Shown one piece after another: positions 27,328 through 36,409 of a stretch of 41,870 bases of DNA. How positions within the stretch are numbered: position 1 is the first letter of the stretch; the number at the start of each line of letters is the position of its first letter. The translations under genes and the position numbers were made by a program. The DNA is from Streptococcus pseudopneumoniae (GTDB lineage Bacteria; Bacillota; Bacilli; Lactobacillales; Streptococcaceae). Location of the stretch: positions 1 through 41,870 of the forward strand of contig NZ_JVFV01000024.1 in assembly GCF_001073085.1 (NCBI RefSeq), given 5' to 3'. The notes below the pieces were generated by a model, which had not been told where the DNA came from, made no database searches, and saw nothing but the letters and a program-made list of their open reading frames with translations.

Positions 27328-28524
27328 CTAAGTTTTTAAGTCCTTATCTAATAGCTTGCCCATCCTTGTCAGACTGATTATTAATATAGGATAAATTAAA
27401 AGCAAGATAAGACCTAGAACTAAAAAGACCGCTACAAGACCCCAACGATCAATCATCCAGCCTGTCAACGGGAAAATGACAATCATAGATAAACTAAAGA
27501 GCATGGAATTGATACTAAGCATAGTTGCTCTTACACTGGAAGGTAAATAACCTTGTAAGTCATTGAAATAGATTGGCTGATAAACTGCATAAAATGTATC
27601 AGTTAAAAGATATACAAGAAGAAAAGCAAAGGGGGTTCCTGAAAACACCAACAACAAGGCCAAGCCCGTTAGTGCAACAAGAGTCGGAAAAACTCGATTA
27701 CTATTCCATTTTTTACCGATTTGACTAGCTACATAAACCGCTATAAGATTTAAGCTACTACCAATAAGCATAACCAGTGAAACCTGCCATCCTGCTAAGT
27801 CACTTATTTTCTGCTGATAATAAAAGTAAAACATACACATGAGTGTCCCTACTAGCTGATAAGTCAGCATCCAGTAAAAGAGTATTGGTTTTTCCTTCCA
27901 TTCTTTACGAACTTGCTGGACAATCATTTTAAAGGTTAAGACTTCATTTTTCTCTCTCTTAGCCATTGGTTCTTTCATAAAATAAATCAAAATGATAGAA
28001 AGAAATGAAAATCCTATAGCAATCAGATAGGTCCAGGCAAGTGCTCCGTGAATGAAGAAGCCTGCCACAACTGTACCTAGGGTTCGGGTGACTTCTGCCA
28101 CACCAGATAAAAAGCTAGAAATCTGAAGATATCGGTCCTTTTGACCCGCTTCAACCGCCGAATCATATAAGAAAGCGGTACTGGTTCCCGAGTCAAAATT
28201 ATAGGACCAAGCACTGACCATCATGGCAAGAGCATAGATCCAAAAATTCCCCTGACCAAACAAAATCAAGATAGAGGATACAATACTAGCCAAGCGAGCC
28301 AAATAGAGATTGGTCTTGTAACTAAATCGATCTGCTAACATACCAGATGGGATTTCACACAAGAGACTTGTCCCATGAAAAATACTCTCTAATAGACCGA
28401 TTTGAAGTAAGGAAAGACCATTCTGAATAAAAAATAAAATCCAAAAACTGGTAATCCCAAAATAAGAAGTGAATTCCAGACCTGCTAAGAGTGGAATATT
28501 GCGTTTGTAAGTTCTTTTAAACAT
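27328..28524 (-). CDS. Major facilitator superfamily transporter
   Basis: 398 residues with about 12 membrane segments. The loop between helices 2 and 3 has the MFS motif A variant EIPSGMLADRFSYK (about 57-70); the central loop (about 180-215, KEPMAKREKNE) separates the two bundles. The type resembles drug or small-solute exporters, but the substrate cannot be told. The ATG is preceded by a modest GAGAG. A BOX element lies 90 bases upstream; asnS precedes it with its own terminator, so this is likely a separate transcript with no obvious promoter found. Confidence 0.85.
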   Translation of the reverse strand: MFKRTYKRNIPLLAGLEFTSYFGITSFWILFFIQNGLSLLQIGLLESIFHGTSLLCEIPSGMLADRFSYKTNLYLARLASIVSSILILFGQGNFWIYALAMMVSAWSYNFDSGTSTAFLYDSAVEAGQKDRYLQISSFLSGVAEVTRTLGTVVAGFFIHGALAWTYLIAIGFSFLSIILIYFMKEPMAKREKNEVLTFKMIVQQVRKEWKEKPILFYWMLTYQLVGTLMCMFYFYYQQKISDLAGWQVSLVMLIGSSLNLIAVYVASQIGKKWNSNRVFPTLVALTGLALLLVFSGTPFAFLLVYLLTDTFYAVYQPIYFNDLQGYLPSSVRATMLSINSMLFSLSMIVIFPLTGWMIDRWGLVAVFLVLGLILLLIYPILIISLTRMGKLLDKDLKT

Positions 28525-28613
28525 TGTTTTCTCTCTTTCAATATGTAATATGAGTTTTTCTAAAAGACTTACTTAAAGTTGCCTACATTTTCTCCACCTC
28601 TTTCATTTAAAGT

Positions 28614-28721
28614 AATACTCAATGAAAATCAAAGAGCAAACTAGGAAGCTAGCCACAGGCTGTACTTGAGTACGGCAAGGTGAAGCTGACGTAGTTTGAA
28701 TTTGATTTTCGAAGAGTATAA
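28614..28721 (-). repeat. BOX element (boxA-boxC form), copy 2
   Basis: About 108 bases beginning AATACTCAATGAAAATC (boxC end) and closing GAATTTGATTTTCGAAGAGTAT (boxA end). It differs from copy 3 at 41347 at only three positions by eye (all in the boxA half). It lies between the asnS terminator and the MFS gene. Confidence 0.93.
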
Positions 28722-28742
28722 AAACGCCAGACGGCGTTTTTA
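28720..28742 (-). terminator. Terminator of asnS
   Basis: Perfect stem AAAACGCC / GGCGTTTT with a 4-base loop, 7 bases past the asnS stop and directly abutting the BOX element. Confidence 0.85.
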
Positions 28743-28748
28743 TGGCTA

Positions 28749-30095
28749 TTAAGGTTTAATACGGTGCAACATACGTGGGAATGGAATAGCTTCACGGATG
28801 TGTTTTGTACCTGCTGCGAAGGTTACCATACGCTCGATACCAATACCAAATCCACCGTGTGGTACTGTACCGTATTTACGAAGATCAAGATAGAATTCAT
28901 ATTCTGTACGATCCATACCAAGAGATTCCATCTTCGCTACAAGGGCATCGTAGTCTTCCTCACGCATTGAACCACCGATGATTTCTCCGTAACCTTCTGG
29001 TGCGAGCAAGTCTGCACAAAGTACGCGATCTGGGTTACCAGGAACTGGTTTCATGTAGAAGGCCTTGATGTCTGCTGGGTAGTTAATCACGAAGGTTGGT
29101 ACACCAAAGTGGTTTGAAATCCATGTTTCGTGTGGTGAACCAAAGTCATCACCATGCTCGAGATGTTCGTAGTCTGCATCTTCATCATTTTCATGCTCTT
29201 GCAAGAGATCAATGGCTTCATCGTAAGTGATACGTTTGAATGGCTCTGCAATGTAGCGTTTCAAGAGCTCTGTATCACGTTCCAAGGTTTCCAAGGCTTG
29301 AGGGGCACGATCAAGAACACCTTGAAGCAAAGCTTTGACATAAGCTTCTTGCAAGTCAAGTGACTCATCATGTGTCAAATAAGAGTACTCCGCATCCATC
29401 ATCCAGAACTCAGTCAAGTGACGTCGAGTCTTAGATTTTTCAGCACGGAATACAGGACCAAAGTCAAAGACGCGACCAAGAGCCATAGCACCAGCTTCAA
29501 GATAAAGCTGACCAGATTGACTCAAGTAGGCTGGTGTTCCAAAGTAGTCAGTTTCAAACAGTTCAGTTGAATCTTCTGCAGCATTTCCTGAAAGAATTGG
29601 GCTATCAAACTTCATGAAGCCATTTTTATCAAAGAACTCATAAGTTGCATAGATGATAGCATTACGGATTTGCATGACAGCTACTTGTTTGCGTGAACGA
29701 AGCCACAAGTGACGGTTGTCCATCAAGAAGTCTGTTCCATGTTCTTTTGGAGTGATTGGGTAATCTTGAGATTCACCGATAACTTCGATGTCTGTAATAT
29801 CCAATTCGTAACCAAATTTAGAACGCTCATCTTCTTTAACAATCCCTGTCACGAAAACAGATGTTTCTTGACTTAGACGTTTGATGGTGTCAAATTTTTC
29901 AAGACCTACTTCTTCTCCAAATTTTTCGATAAAGTTTGGTTTAAAAGCCACACCTTGGAAAAAGGCTGTTCCATCACGCAATTGCAAGAAAGCAATTTTC
30001 CCTTTTCCTGATTTGTTGGCAACCCAAGCACCGATAGTGACTTCTTGACCAACGTAATCTTTTACTTCGATAATTGTTACACGTTTTGTCATCAT
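28749..30095 (-). CDS. asnS: Asparaginyl-tRNA synthetase
   Basis: 448 residues (447 if the second of two adjacent ATGs is used; GGAAG fits either). N-terminal OB-fold anticodon-binding domain (about 1-110), then the class II catalytic core with motif 2 [21 protein letters not shown] and motif 3 [11 protein letters not shown]. Absence of the large insert of bacterial AspRS and the motif 2 context identify AsnRS. Own promoter between it and the upstream aminotransferase terminator; no T-box leader was seen. Confidence 0.97.
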   Translation of the reverse strand: MMTKRVTIIEVKDYVGQEVTIGAWVANKSGKGKIAFLQLRDGTAFFQGVAFKPNFIEKFGEEVGLEKFDTIKRLSQETSVFVTGIVKEDERSKFGYELDITDIEVIGESQDYPITPKEHGTDFLMDNRHLWLRSRKQVAVMQIRNAIIYATYEFFDKNGFMKFDSPILSGNAAEDSTELFETDYFGTPAYLSQSGQLYLEAGAMALGRVFDFGPVFRAEKSKTRRHLTEFWMMDAEYSYLTHDESLDLQEAYVKALLQGVLDRAPQALETLERDTELLKRYIAEPFKRITYDEAIDLLQEHENDEDADYEHLEHGDDFGSPHETWISNHFGVPTFVINYPADIKAFYMKPVPGNPDRVLCADLLAPEGYGEIIGGSMREEDYDALVAKMESLGMDRTEYEFYLDLRKYGTVPHGGFGIGIERMVTFAAGTKHIREAIPFPRMLHRIKP

Positions 30096-30143
30096 TTATC
30101 TTCCTTTTTTCGTTTAACTTGTCCAAAGACATTATTACCCACT

Positions 30144-30152
30144 ATTGTACCA
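30144..30152 (-). promoter_or_regulatory. Extended -10 promoter of asnS
   Basis: TG-G-TACAAT on the minus strand, 49 bases before the asnS start; no -35. Confidence 0.68.
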
Positions 30153-30205
30153 CAAATAATGGCTGATAGCTAGCTTGTTTGATAGAAATTCATAAGTTTT
30201 TAGCT

Positions 30206-30236
30206 ACAAAAACCTCCGCCAAAAGGACGGAGGTTT
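30206..30236 (-). terminator. Terminator of the aminotransferase gene
   Basis: Stem AAACCTCCG / CGGAGGTTT, followed on the minus strand by TTTGTAGC; directly after the aminotransferase stop. Confidence 0.88.
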
Positions 30237-30242
30237 AACTTC

Positions 30243-31421
30243 TTATTTTTCCATAAATTGGTGCAAACGACGAATGGCTTCTTTTAGAGTTTCCAAGTCT
30301 GTTGCGTAGCTGAGACGAACATTTTCTGGTGCTCCAAATCCGGCTCCTGTAATCAAGGCCAGACCAACTTCCTCAAGGATAGCCGTTGTAAATGCTGTTA
30401 CATCGCTATAACCTTTCATCTCCATAGCTTTTTTGACATTTGGAAAGAGATAGAAAGCTCCTTGTGGTTTGACAACTTCAAAACCAGGGACTTGGCACAA
30501 GAGAGGATAAATGGTATTGAGACGTTCCTCAAAAGCCTGACGCATAGTTTCTACAGAGTCTTGCGGTCCAGTTAGCGCTTCAATCGTTGCATATTGAGAC
30601 ACTGCTGTCAGATTTGAAGTTGTTTGACCTGTCAATTTACTCATGGCAGCAATGATTTCTGGATCACCCACTGCATAACCTACACGCCAACCTGTCATTG
30701 CGTAGGCTTTTGATACCCCGTTAATGACAATGGTTTGCTTGCGAATGGCTTCTGATAGACTAGAGATTGGGACGAATTCATTTCCGTTATAGACCAAACG
30801 ACCATAAATATCATCTGCTAGGATGAGAATGTCATGTTCAACAGCCCAATTTCCAATGGCCAAGAGTTCCTCACGAGAATAGATCATACCGGTAGGATTA
30901 GATGGTGAATTAAGAACCAAGACCTTGGTCTTATCTGTACGAGCTGCTTCTAATTGCTCAACAGTCACTTTAAAGTGATTGTCTTCCTTGGCTTGAACAA
31001 AGACTGGAACACCTTCAGCCATTTTCACTTGATCCCCATAGCTAACCCAGTAAGGTGTTGGAATGATAACCTCATCTCCAGGATTAATCACAGCCATAAA
31101 GAAAGTATAAAGGGAGAACTTGGCACCAGTAGCAAAAGTGACTTCATTAGCCGCTACAGAATAACCATAATAGCGTTCAAAATAGGTATTGACCGCTGCT
31201 TTTAATTCAGGCAAACCTGAAGCTACCGTATAGAAAGAAGCACGTCCATCTCGAATAGCCTCAACAGCAGCATCTTGAATATTTTCAGGAGTATGAAAAT
31301 CGGGCTGACCTAAAGTTAAGAAAAGAACATCTTTTCCTTCAGCCTTTAACTTCTTTGCTCTTGCATCACTAGCCAGAGTGACGCTTTCTTCCATTTCTAA
31401 GACACGTTTAGATAATTTCAT
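30243..31421 (-). CDS. aspC: PLP-dependent class I aminotransferase, aspartate type
   Basis: 392 residues. Fold type I aminotransferase of subgroup I-gamma: substrate-binding GQPDFHTPE (38-46), SNPTGMIY (174-181) and PLP lysine Lys238 in INGVSKAYAMTGWRVGYA. Most likely makes aspartate from oxaloacetate and glutamate. The link with asnS just downstream, whose substrate asparagine derives from aspartate, fits. It overlaps the YpmB-like gene by 4 bases. Substrate range of this family varies, so the symbol is a best guess. Confidence 0.9.
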   Translation of the reverse strand: MKLSKRVLEMEESVTLASDARAKKLKAEGKDVLFLTLGQPDFHTPENIQDAAVEAIRDGRASFYTVASGLPELKAAVNTYFERYYGYSVAANEVTFATGAKFSLYTFFMAVINPGDEVIIPTPYWVSYGDQVKMAEGVPVFVQAKEDNHFKVTVEQLEAARTDKTKVLVLNSPSNPTGMIYSREELLAIGNWAVEHDILILADDIYGRLVYNGNEFVPISSLSEAIRKQTIVINGVSKAYAMTGWRVGYAVGDPEIIAAMSKLTGQTTSNLTAVSQYATIEALTGPQDSVETMRQAFEERLNTIYPLLCQVPGFEVVKPQGAFYLFPNVKKAMEMKGYSDVTAFTTAILEEVGLALITGAGFGAPENVRLSYATDLETLKEAIRRLHQFMEK

Positions 31422-31906
31422 AGTTTCTCCTTTTCAATTAGGGCACCAGTTTCAAAATCCACTAGATAATAGTCTCCTCCAGACTTGATTTCCCAGACAG
31501 GCTTATCAGCATACCGCCCAAAGGTAATCGTGTCAATCTCAGTTGCTCCTTTTTCTCTGACAACTGCTTCTGCTTTTTCTTGTGAAGTGCCACTTTCTAG
31601 TTGATACACATAGATTTTTTGACTATTTTTCTCAATTAAAACAGCTACTGGTTTTTGATTCTTGTCTTGGCCAAGGACACTATAATAGCTCTCTAAACCA
31701 TTGAAGAAATCAACCTGGCTGACCGTTTTTAGATTCGCATACTGCTTGGCAAGTTTTTCCCCTTCTACCTTCGCTGTCTGATAAGGCTTCATGCTAAGCC
31801 ACACCAAATAGAGAAAGGAAGAAGTCACAACTAGTACCAGCAGGGTCATACCAATACCGTACTGAATTAATAAGGAATTTTTTTCTTTTTTCTGTCTCAT
31901 TTTCAC
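31418..31906 (-). CDS. YpmB-like DUF5590 membrane-anchored protein
   Basis: 162 residues from GTG at 31906, or 160 from ATG at 31900; both are in frame and neither has a good Shine-Dalgarno. One N-terminal membrane helix (about 15-37, IGMTLLVLVVTSSFLYLVWL) and an extracytoplasmic domain with two PepSY-like repeats. It precedes and overlaps the aminotransferase gene, the order found in many Firmicutes (ypmB-aspB-asnS). An extended -10 ends exactly 6 bases before the GTG, so the transcript has almost no leader. Function unknown. Confidence 0.87.
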   Translation of the reverse strand: MKMRQKKEKNSLLIQYGIGMTLLVLVVTSSFLYLVWLSMKPYQTAKVEGEKLAKQYANLKTVSQVDFFNGLESYYSVLGQDKNQKPVAVLIEKNSQKIYVYQLESGTSQEKAEAVVREKGATEIDTITFGRYADKPVWEIKSGGDYYLVDFETGALIEKEKL

Positions 31907-31912
31907 TCGTCT

Positions 31913-31921
31913 ATTTTACCA
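31913..31921 (-). promoter_or_regulatory. Extended -10 of ypmB-like - aspC, near-leaderless
   Basis: TG-G-TAAAAT on the minus strand; 6 bases to the in-frame GTG and 12 to the ATG. Confidence 0.68.
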
Positions 31922-32088
31922 TCTATCCAAGTGAATTACAAGTGAATAAAGGAGAAGGATTTGTCTCGGAACTTCTCTTATGACAGGAATATATGACGCT
32001 TGAATCATTGATTTCACAGACTTTTCCTAATCTCTACTCCTAAAAATAATCTTGACTATCATCGATTTTTATTTTCTGGGCAAATTTC

Positions 32089-32117
32089 TTGCAAATGATT
32101 TCGTTTTGTTGTAATAT
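32089..32117 (+). promoter_or_regulatory. Promoter of the FMN reductase gene
   Basis: -35 TTGCAA (32089-32094), 17-base spacer, -10 TAATAT (32112-32117). The -10 lies in an imperfect palindrome GTTGTAATATTG...ATAACAAC that could be a regulator site; no factor is assigned. Confidence 0.65.
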
Positions 32118-32167
32118 TGTTTATAACAACAGAGAAAGCCCTGATTAAAATATAAAGGAGACTCCCT

Positions 32168-32716
32168 ATGTCTAAAAAAGTATTATTTATCGCTGGTTCA
32201 CTTCGTGAAGGTTCCTTCAACCACCAAATGGCGCTAGAAGCCGAAAAAGCTCTTGCAGGAAAAGCTGAGATTAGCTACCTTGACTACTCAGCAATCCCAC
32301 TTTTTAACCAAGAACTTGAAGTTCCAACTCTTCCAGCTGTAGCAGCAGCTCGTGAAGCTGTTCTGGCTGCTGATGCTATCTGGATTTTCTCTCCAGTCTA
32401 CAACTTCTCAATTCCTGGAACAGTGAAAAACTTGCTTGACTGGCTTTCACGCGCAATTGACTTGTCTGACACTCGTGGAGCATCTGCTCTTCAAGATAAA
32501 ATCGTTACTGTGTCTTCAGTAGCAAATGCAGGTCATGAACAACTCTTTGCAATCTACAAAGACCTCTTGCCATTCATCCGTACACAAGTTGTAGGTGAAT
32601 TCACTGCAGCTCGTATCAATGATTCTGCTTGGGTAGATGGTAAACTAGTCCTTGAAGACAGTGTTACTACTTCACTAAAACAACAAGCTGAAGACTTGGT
32701 TCAGGCTATTCAATAA
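32168..32716 (+). CDS. NADPH-dependent FMN reductase family protein
   Basis: 182 residues. Flavodoxin-like fold with phosphate-binding loop GSLREGSFNHQ (about 11-21) and SPVYNFSIPGTVKNLLDWLSR (about 76-96, quoted in part), the signature of the NAD(P)H:FMN/quinone reductase family. The codon bias is strong (abundant GCT, CTT, CCA), suggesting good expression. Probably handles quinones, azo compounds or oxidative stress; the exact substrate is open. Monocistronic with its own promoter and a shared terminator. Confidence 0.88.
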   Translation: MSKKVLFIAGSLREGSFNHQMALEAEKALAGKAEISYLDYSAIPLFNQELEVPTLPAVAAAREAVLAADAIWIFSPVYNFSIPGTVKNLLDWLSRAIDLSDTRGASALQDKIVTVSSVANAGHEQLFAIYKDLLPFIRTQVVGEFTAARINDSAWVDGKLVLEDSVTTSLKQQAEDLVQAIQ

Positions 32717-32724
32717 TTGAATTG

Positions 32725-32765
32725 AAAAAAGATAGTAGAAAATGTTAGTTTCTACTATCTTTTTC
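32725..32765. terminator. Bidirectional terminator between FMN reductase and tacL-like genes
   Basis: Stem AAAAAAGATAGTAGAAA / TTTCTACTATCTTTTT with a 7-base loop; A and T tracts on both sides serve both converging genes. Confidence 0.92.
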
Positions 32766-33956
32766 TTAATCAACTAATTCATCAATCATACTATGTTTTA
32801 GTGGTAAACTACACATCACTAACAGGAAAATAAAAGATGATTGAATCCAAAAGAGAGCCAAATCAAAAATTCCGTGCACAGCTACTACTGTCAAGAAAGA
32901 GAGGTAAAGTCCAAGGATAGGACGCTTACTAGGTACTTGACTCATATCAATCAACATTCGTACTGGAGTGGCAGAAGCAATCCCCAAGAGAACGGTACCG
33001 ACAACTCCATAACTCAAAATCGTATCTATATAAATACTATGAGCATGTTCATGATAAGGTGCTCCAATACGGGGATAAGAATGCATATAGGTTAGTGGCC
33101 CTTCCCCCCAGAAGGGATTTTGTTTAAACAAGGCCATTCCAGCATTCCAGATAGAAACACGTTCTTCCATAGATGAATCTAAGGTTCCCATTCGAACACC
33201 TAAATCACTCGAAAATAGAAAGGCTAAACCAACACCAAAAACTCCAATACTAAGCCAGAATGCACGCCAGTTTTTAATGGTCGTGAAGAGGTAAATGATG
33301 GCTCCAAAGATGATGGCTGGAAAAGCTGTACGATTCTGCGTAAAGTTTAAACCGAATAAATTAGCAAAGATGGCAATCATAGAAAAGATTCGTAACCACC
33401 TTAACTTAGTTGTGCTAATCAGGTAAAAGCCAATCATGATACAGAAACAACAGATAATTCCATAGTAATTGGGATTAAAGAAGGCAACCTCCGCTCGGTT
33501 TTGATGCCAAACTTGCATTCGTGGTGAGAGGAAGGTATAATCAAATTTCTTTACAATTTGGAAATGTTCCAAGGCTGCAAAGGCTGCTGCCAAGACACTC
33601 GAGGCTAAAACTCCTTCAATCGTCAACCTAAAAAATTTAGGAGTCAATTGAGCTTGGTAATAGTAAAAGAAAATGGCAAACAGAAACATGGCCACCGAAG
33701 AAACTACTCCCATCACATTTTGTGCTAGAAGAGAAATTGCAGTGCTATAGGCAATAAAAAAGAGTAAGACCGGATGTTGAAACAAACGTTTCAAAATCCC
33801 CTTCATCTCCCCGGTATATACTAACCAAAGTAAGTAAGAGATAAAAATAATAACAAAAAGATAAAAAGGAAGAAAAATACTCAGAATAACTCCCAAAAGA
33901 AGTCCTTCTTGTTTCGATAAACTTTTTAACTTTTCAATGACACCTATTGATTTCAC
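32766..33956 (-). CDS. tacL: O-antigen-ligase/polymerase family membrane protein, probable lipoteichoic acid ligase TacL
   Basis: 396 residues from GTG at 33956, which has AAAGGA 6 bases upstream; the frame opens 9 codons earlier without a ribosome binding site. About 10-12 membrane helices with a large outer loop containing SMEERVSIWNAGMALFKQNPFWGEGPLTY and YHEHAHSIYIDTI, the Wzy_C/WaaL-type signature (quoted in parts). In pneumococci the homologous family member TacL (formerly RafX) attaches teichoic acid chains to glycolipid; it is encoded near birA at one end of the raffinose locus. Here it lies head-to-head with birA with no raf genes. The TacL call rests on memory and context. Confidence 0.7.
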   Translation of the reverse strand: MKSIGVIEKLKSLSKQEGLLLGVILSIFLPFYLFVIIFISYLLWLVYTGEMKGILKRLFQHPVLLFFIAYSTAISLLAQNVMGVVSSVAMFLFAIFFYYYQAQLTPKFFRLTIEGVLASSVLAAAFAALEHFQIVKKFDYTFLSPRMQVWHQNRAEVAFFNPNYYGIICCFCIMIGFYLISTTKLRWLRIFSMIAIFANLFGLNFTQNRTAFPAIIFGAIIYLFTTIKNWRAFWLSIGVFGVGLAFLFSSDLGVRMGTLDSSMEERVSIWNAGMALFKQNPFWGEGPLTYMHSYPRIGAPYHEHAHSIYIDTILSYGVVGTVLLGIASATPVRMLIDMSQVPSKRPILGLYLSFLTVVAVHGIFDLALFWIQSSFIFLLVMCSLPLKHSMIDELVD

Positions 33957-34008
33957 AACAGATCCTTTCCTTCTGAATATCACATTCAGATAAATAAGTT
34001 ATTAAAAC

Positions 34009-34017
34009 ATTTTACCA
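34009..34017 (-). promoter_or_regulatory. Extended -10 promoter of tacL-like gene
   Basis: TG-G-TAAAAT on the minus strand. The leader of about 45 bases holds a small hairpin CTGAATGTGATATTCAG (33973-33989) just before the ribosome binding site. Confidence 0.6.
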
Positions 34018-34128
34018 TTTTTCAAGCGATTTGAAAACCTCTTTGCCTCTATCATCCTAACTAAAACTGGGTAAAATTTTATAGTTAGCTAAGATTACTT
34101 GAAAATCACTCTCCCTTTTTTAAAAATA

Positions 34129-34137
34129 TGGTACAAT
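34129..34137 (+). promoter_or_regulatory. Extended -10 promoter of birA
   Basis: TG-G-TACAAT on the plus strand, 29 bases before the birA ATG, with AAAGGGG in between. Confidence 0.68.
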
Positions 34138-34166
34138 AAATCTAATTATTCCAGAAAGGGGCTAGC

Positions 34167-35102
34167 ATGAAATCCTATCAAGAAGTCTATAAAATACTAG
34201 CTACTGAGACTGATTATCTAAGCGGAGAAAAAATAGCTGAGAGATTAAACCTATCTCGAACTTCAGTATGGAAAGCTATCCAACGTCTCCAGCAAGAGGG
34301 ACTGGAGATTGACAGTATCAAAAATCGTGGGTATAAACTTCTGGACGGTGACCTTATCTTACCTCAGGAAATCGAAGCGAATAGTCCCATTACTGTCCTG
34401 TTTAAACCATCGACTAAATCTACCCAAACCGATGCCAAAGAGGCTATGGAAGCTGGTGCAAAAGGAGATAGGCTCTACCTTTCCACTAGTCAAACCATGG
34501 GACGTGGCCGTTTTCAACGTCCTTATTACTCACCTGATAAGGGGGGAATTTACATGTCCCTTCACCTACAGCCCAATCTCCCTTATCAGAATCTTCCTGC
34601 CTATACACTTCTAACAGCTGGAGCTATCTACAAGGCTATCAAAAACCTTAGTTTAATCGACGTGGATATCAAGTGGGTCAATGACATTTACCTGAACCAG
34701 AAAAAAATTGCTGGTATTCTAACCGAAGCCATTACCTCCGTCGAAACTGGACTCGTTACAGATGTTATCATTGGGGTCGGAATCAACTTTTCTATCGCTG
34801 AATTTCCTAAGAATCTACAAACTAAAGCTGGAAGCTTATTTTCTCAAAAGACTCCCATTACTCGCAATGAATTGATTGCTGAAATCTGGAAATGTTTCTA
34901 TGAAACAGAAGCCGATGAACTCCTCTATCTCTATAAAAATCGCTCAATCGTTTTAGGAAAAGAGATTTCCTTCAAGAAGGATCAAGAAATAATCACAGGA
35001 AAAGCCTGTGACATCTCTGACCAAGGACAACTGCAGATAGAATTAGCAAACGGTGAAAAGATTTGGCTCAATAGCGGCGAAGTTTCGCTGACTAAATGGT
35101 AG
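34167..35102 (+). CDS. birA: Bifunctional biotin-protein ligase / biotin operon repressor BirA
   Basis: 311 residues. N-terminal winged helix (about 1-60; LSGEKIAERLNLSRTSVWKA) for DNA binding, central ligase domain with the biotinyl-adenylate loop MGRGRFQRP (111-119) and KWVNDIYL...KKIAGIL, and the C-terminal SH3-like domain. It attaches biotin to carboxylase subunits such as AccB and, with the HTH, may repress biotin uptake genes. Own extended -10 promoter; shares a terminator with ackA. Confidence 0.95.
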   Translation: MKSYQEVYKILATETDYLSGEKIAERLNLSRTSVWKAIQRLQQEGLEIDSIKNRGYKLLDGDLILPQEIEANSPITVLFKPSTKSTQTDAKEAMEAGAKGDRLYLSTSQTMGRGRFQRPYYSPDKGGIYMSLHLQPNLPYQNLPAYTLLTAGAIYKAIKNLSLIDVDIKWVNDIYLNQKKIAGILTEAITSVETGLVTDVIIGVGINFSIAEFPKNLQTKAGSLFSQKTPITRNELIAEIWKCFYETEADELLYLYKNRSIVLGKEISFKKDQEIITGKACDISDQGQLQIELANGEKIWLNSGEVSLTKW

Positions 35103-35126
35103 TTTTCATGGTAGTTTTCCTAGATT

Positions 35127-35163
35127 AAAAAAATCGACCTTTATTATTGAAGGTCGATTTTTT
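35127..35163. terminator. Bidirectional terminator between birA and ackA
   Basis: Stem AATCGACCTT / AAGGTCGATT flanked by A and T tracts, serving the convergent birA and ackA transcripts. Confidence 0.92.
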
Positions 35164-35169
35164 GATCTG

Positions 35170-36360
35170 TTATTTTTTCAAACGTTCAACGTCACGTGCA
35201 ATGACTAATTCCTCGTCTGTTGGAATTACCAGTACTCGGACACTTGCTGCATCTGTCGAAATATCTCCGGTTGCACCAAAGACATTTTTCTCTGGATCTA
35301 CATCACAACCGAACCAAGAAATCCCTGAAATGACAGCATCACGTACATGAACAGAATTTTCACCGATACCTGCCGTGAAAATAATGGCATCTGCTCCATT
35401 TAGGACAGCCAAGTACTGTCCGATGTGTTTTTGGATACGATCAACATACATTTCATAAGCCAAAGTAGCATCGTGATCTCCTGCCTCCATAGCAGCAATC
35501 ACATCACGCATGTCACTAGATTTACCAGAAACACCCATCAATCCTGACTCACGATTGAGAATACGACTGATATCCTCAGGCTTGTTAAAGTCCTCTGTAT
35601 ATTGCATTAAATAAGGAATGATAGCAGGGTCAATATCCCCTGTACGAGTTCCCATCATTACACCACCAAGTGGAGTGAATCCCATTGAGGTATCAACAGA
35701 TTTCCCATCCTTAACAGCTGTAATAGAGGCACCATTACCGATGTGACAGGTGATTAACTTCAACTCTTCAAGTGGACGCCCCAAAAGTTTTGCTGCTTCT
35801 TGAGCAACATACTGATGGCTAGTTCCATGGGCTCCGTACTTACGAACCTTGTTTTCTGTGTAATATTTTGTTGGTAGAGGATAGCGATAAGCTTTCTCTG
35901 GCATACTTGTATGGAAGGAAGTATCAAAAACAACGACACTCGTAATATCTGGCAATAATTCCTTGAAGGCACGAATACCCGCAGCATTTGCAGGGTTGTG
36001 CAATGGAGCAAGAAGACCTAACTCTTCAACTTTTTCAATTACATCACCTTCAACAACTGTAGACTCTTTAAAGTACTCTCCACCTGCAACGACACGGTGT
36101 CCTACACCAGTAATCTCATCATAAGATTTAATAATATCAAAACGAATCAAGTCATCAAGTAAGATTTTTACAGCCAAAGTGTGGTTTGCAATATCAAGAA
36201 CTTGTTGCTCTGAACGACCATCAAATTTAACTGTAGAAATAGAATCTTTCAATCCAATTCGCTCAATCAACCCTTTTGCAAGCACTTTTTCTTCTGGCAT
36301 TTGGTAAAGTTGCCATTTCAAGCTAGAGCTTCCAGCGTTAATTGCAATGGTTTTTGTCAT
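35170..36360 (-). CDS. ackA: Acetate kinase
   Basis: 396 residues. N-terminal [12 protein letters not shown] (7-18), [33 protein letters not shown] and the C-terminal FTAGIGENS are the acetate kinase signatures. It makes ATP and acetate from acetyl phosphate, important in streptococci that produce acetyl phosphate with pyruvate oxidase. Follows the ComYH-like gene as in the streptococcal competence cluster, but has its own extended -10 promoter with a cre-like site. Confidence 0.97.
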   Translation of the reverse strand: MTKTIAINAGSSSLKWQLYQMPEEKVLAKGLIERIGLKDSISTVKFDGRSEQQVLDIANHTLAVKILLDDLIRFDIIKSYDEITGVGHRVVAGGEYFKESTVVEGDVIEKVEELGLLAPLHNPANAAGIRAFKELLPDITSVVVFDTSFHTSMPEKAYRYPLPTKYYTENKVRKYGAHGTSHQYVAQEAAKLLGRPLEELKLITCHIGNGASITAVKDGKSVDTSMGFTPLGGVMMGTRTGDIDPAIIPYLMQYTEDFNKPEDISRILNRESGLMGVSGKSSDMRDVIAAMEAGDHDATLAYEMYVDRIQKHIGQYLAVLNGADAIIFTAGIGENSVHVRDAVISGISWFGCDVDPEKNVFGATGDISTDAASVRVLVIPTDEELVIARDVERLKK

Positions 36361-36374
36361 AATGTTTCCCCTTT

Positions 36375-36400
36375 TTTAAGCGTTTTCAACTATTATATCA
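36375..36400 (-). promoter_or_regulatory. ackA promoter with overlapping cre-like site
   Basis: -10 TG-A-TATAAT at 36392-36400 on the minus strand. Directly downstream, at 36375-36388, the minus strand reads TGAAAACGCTTAAA, one mismatch from the CcpA consensus TGWNANCGNTNWCA by my reading. The site covers the expected transcription start, a position that would suit repression rather than activation. Confidence 0.55.
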
Positions 36401-36409
36401 AAATTTATA

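Noticed and set aside
30096..30242. T-box riboswitch in front of asnS
   Set aside because: Only 147 bases separate it from aspC, including the aspC terminator; no T-box sequence or specifier hairpin was seen.
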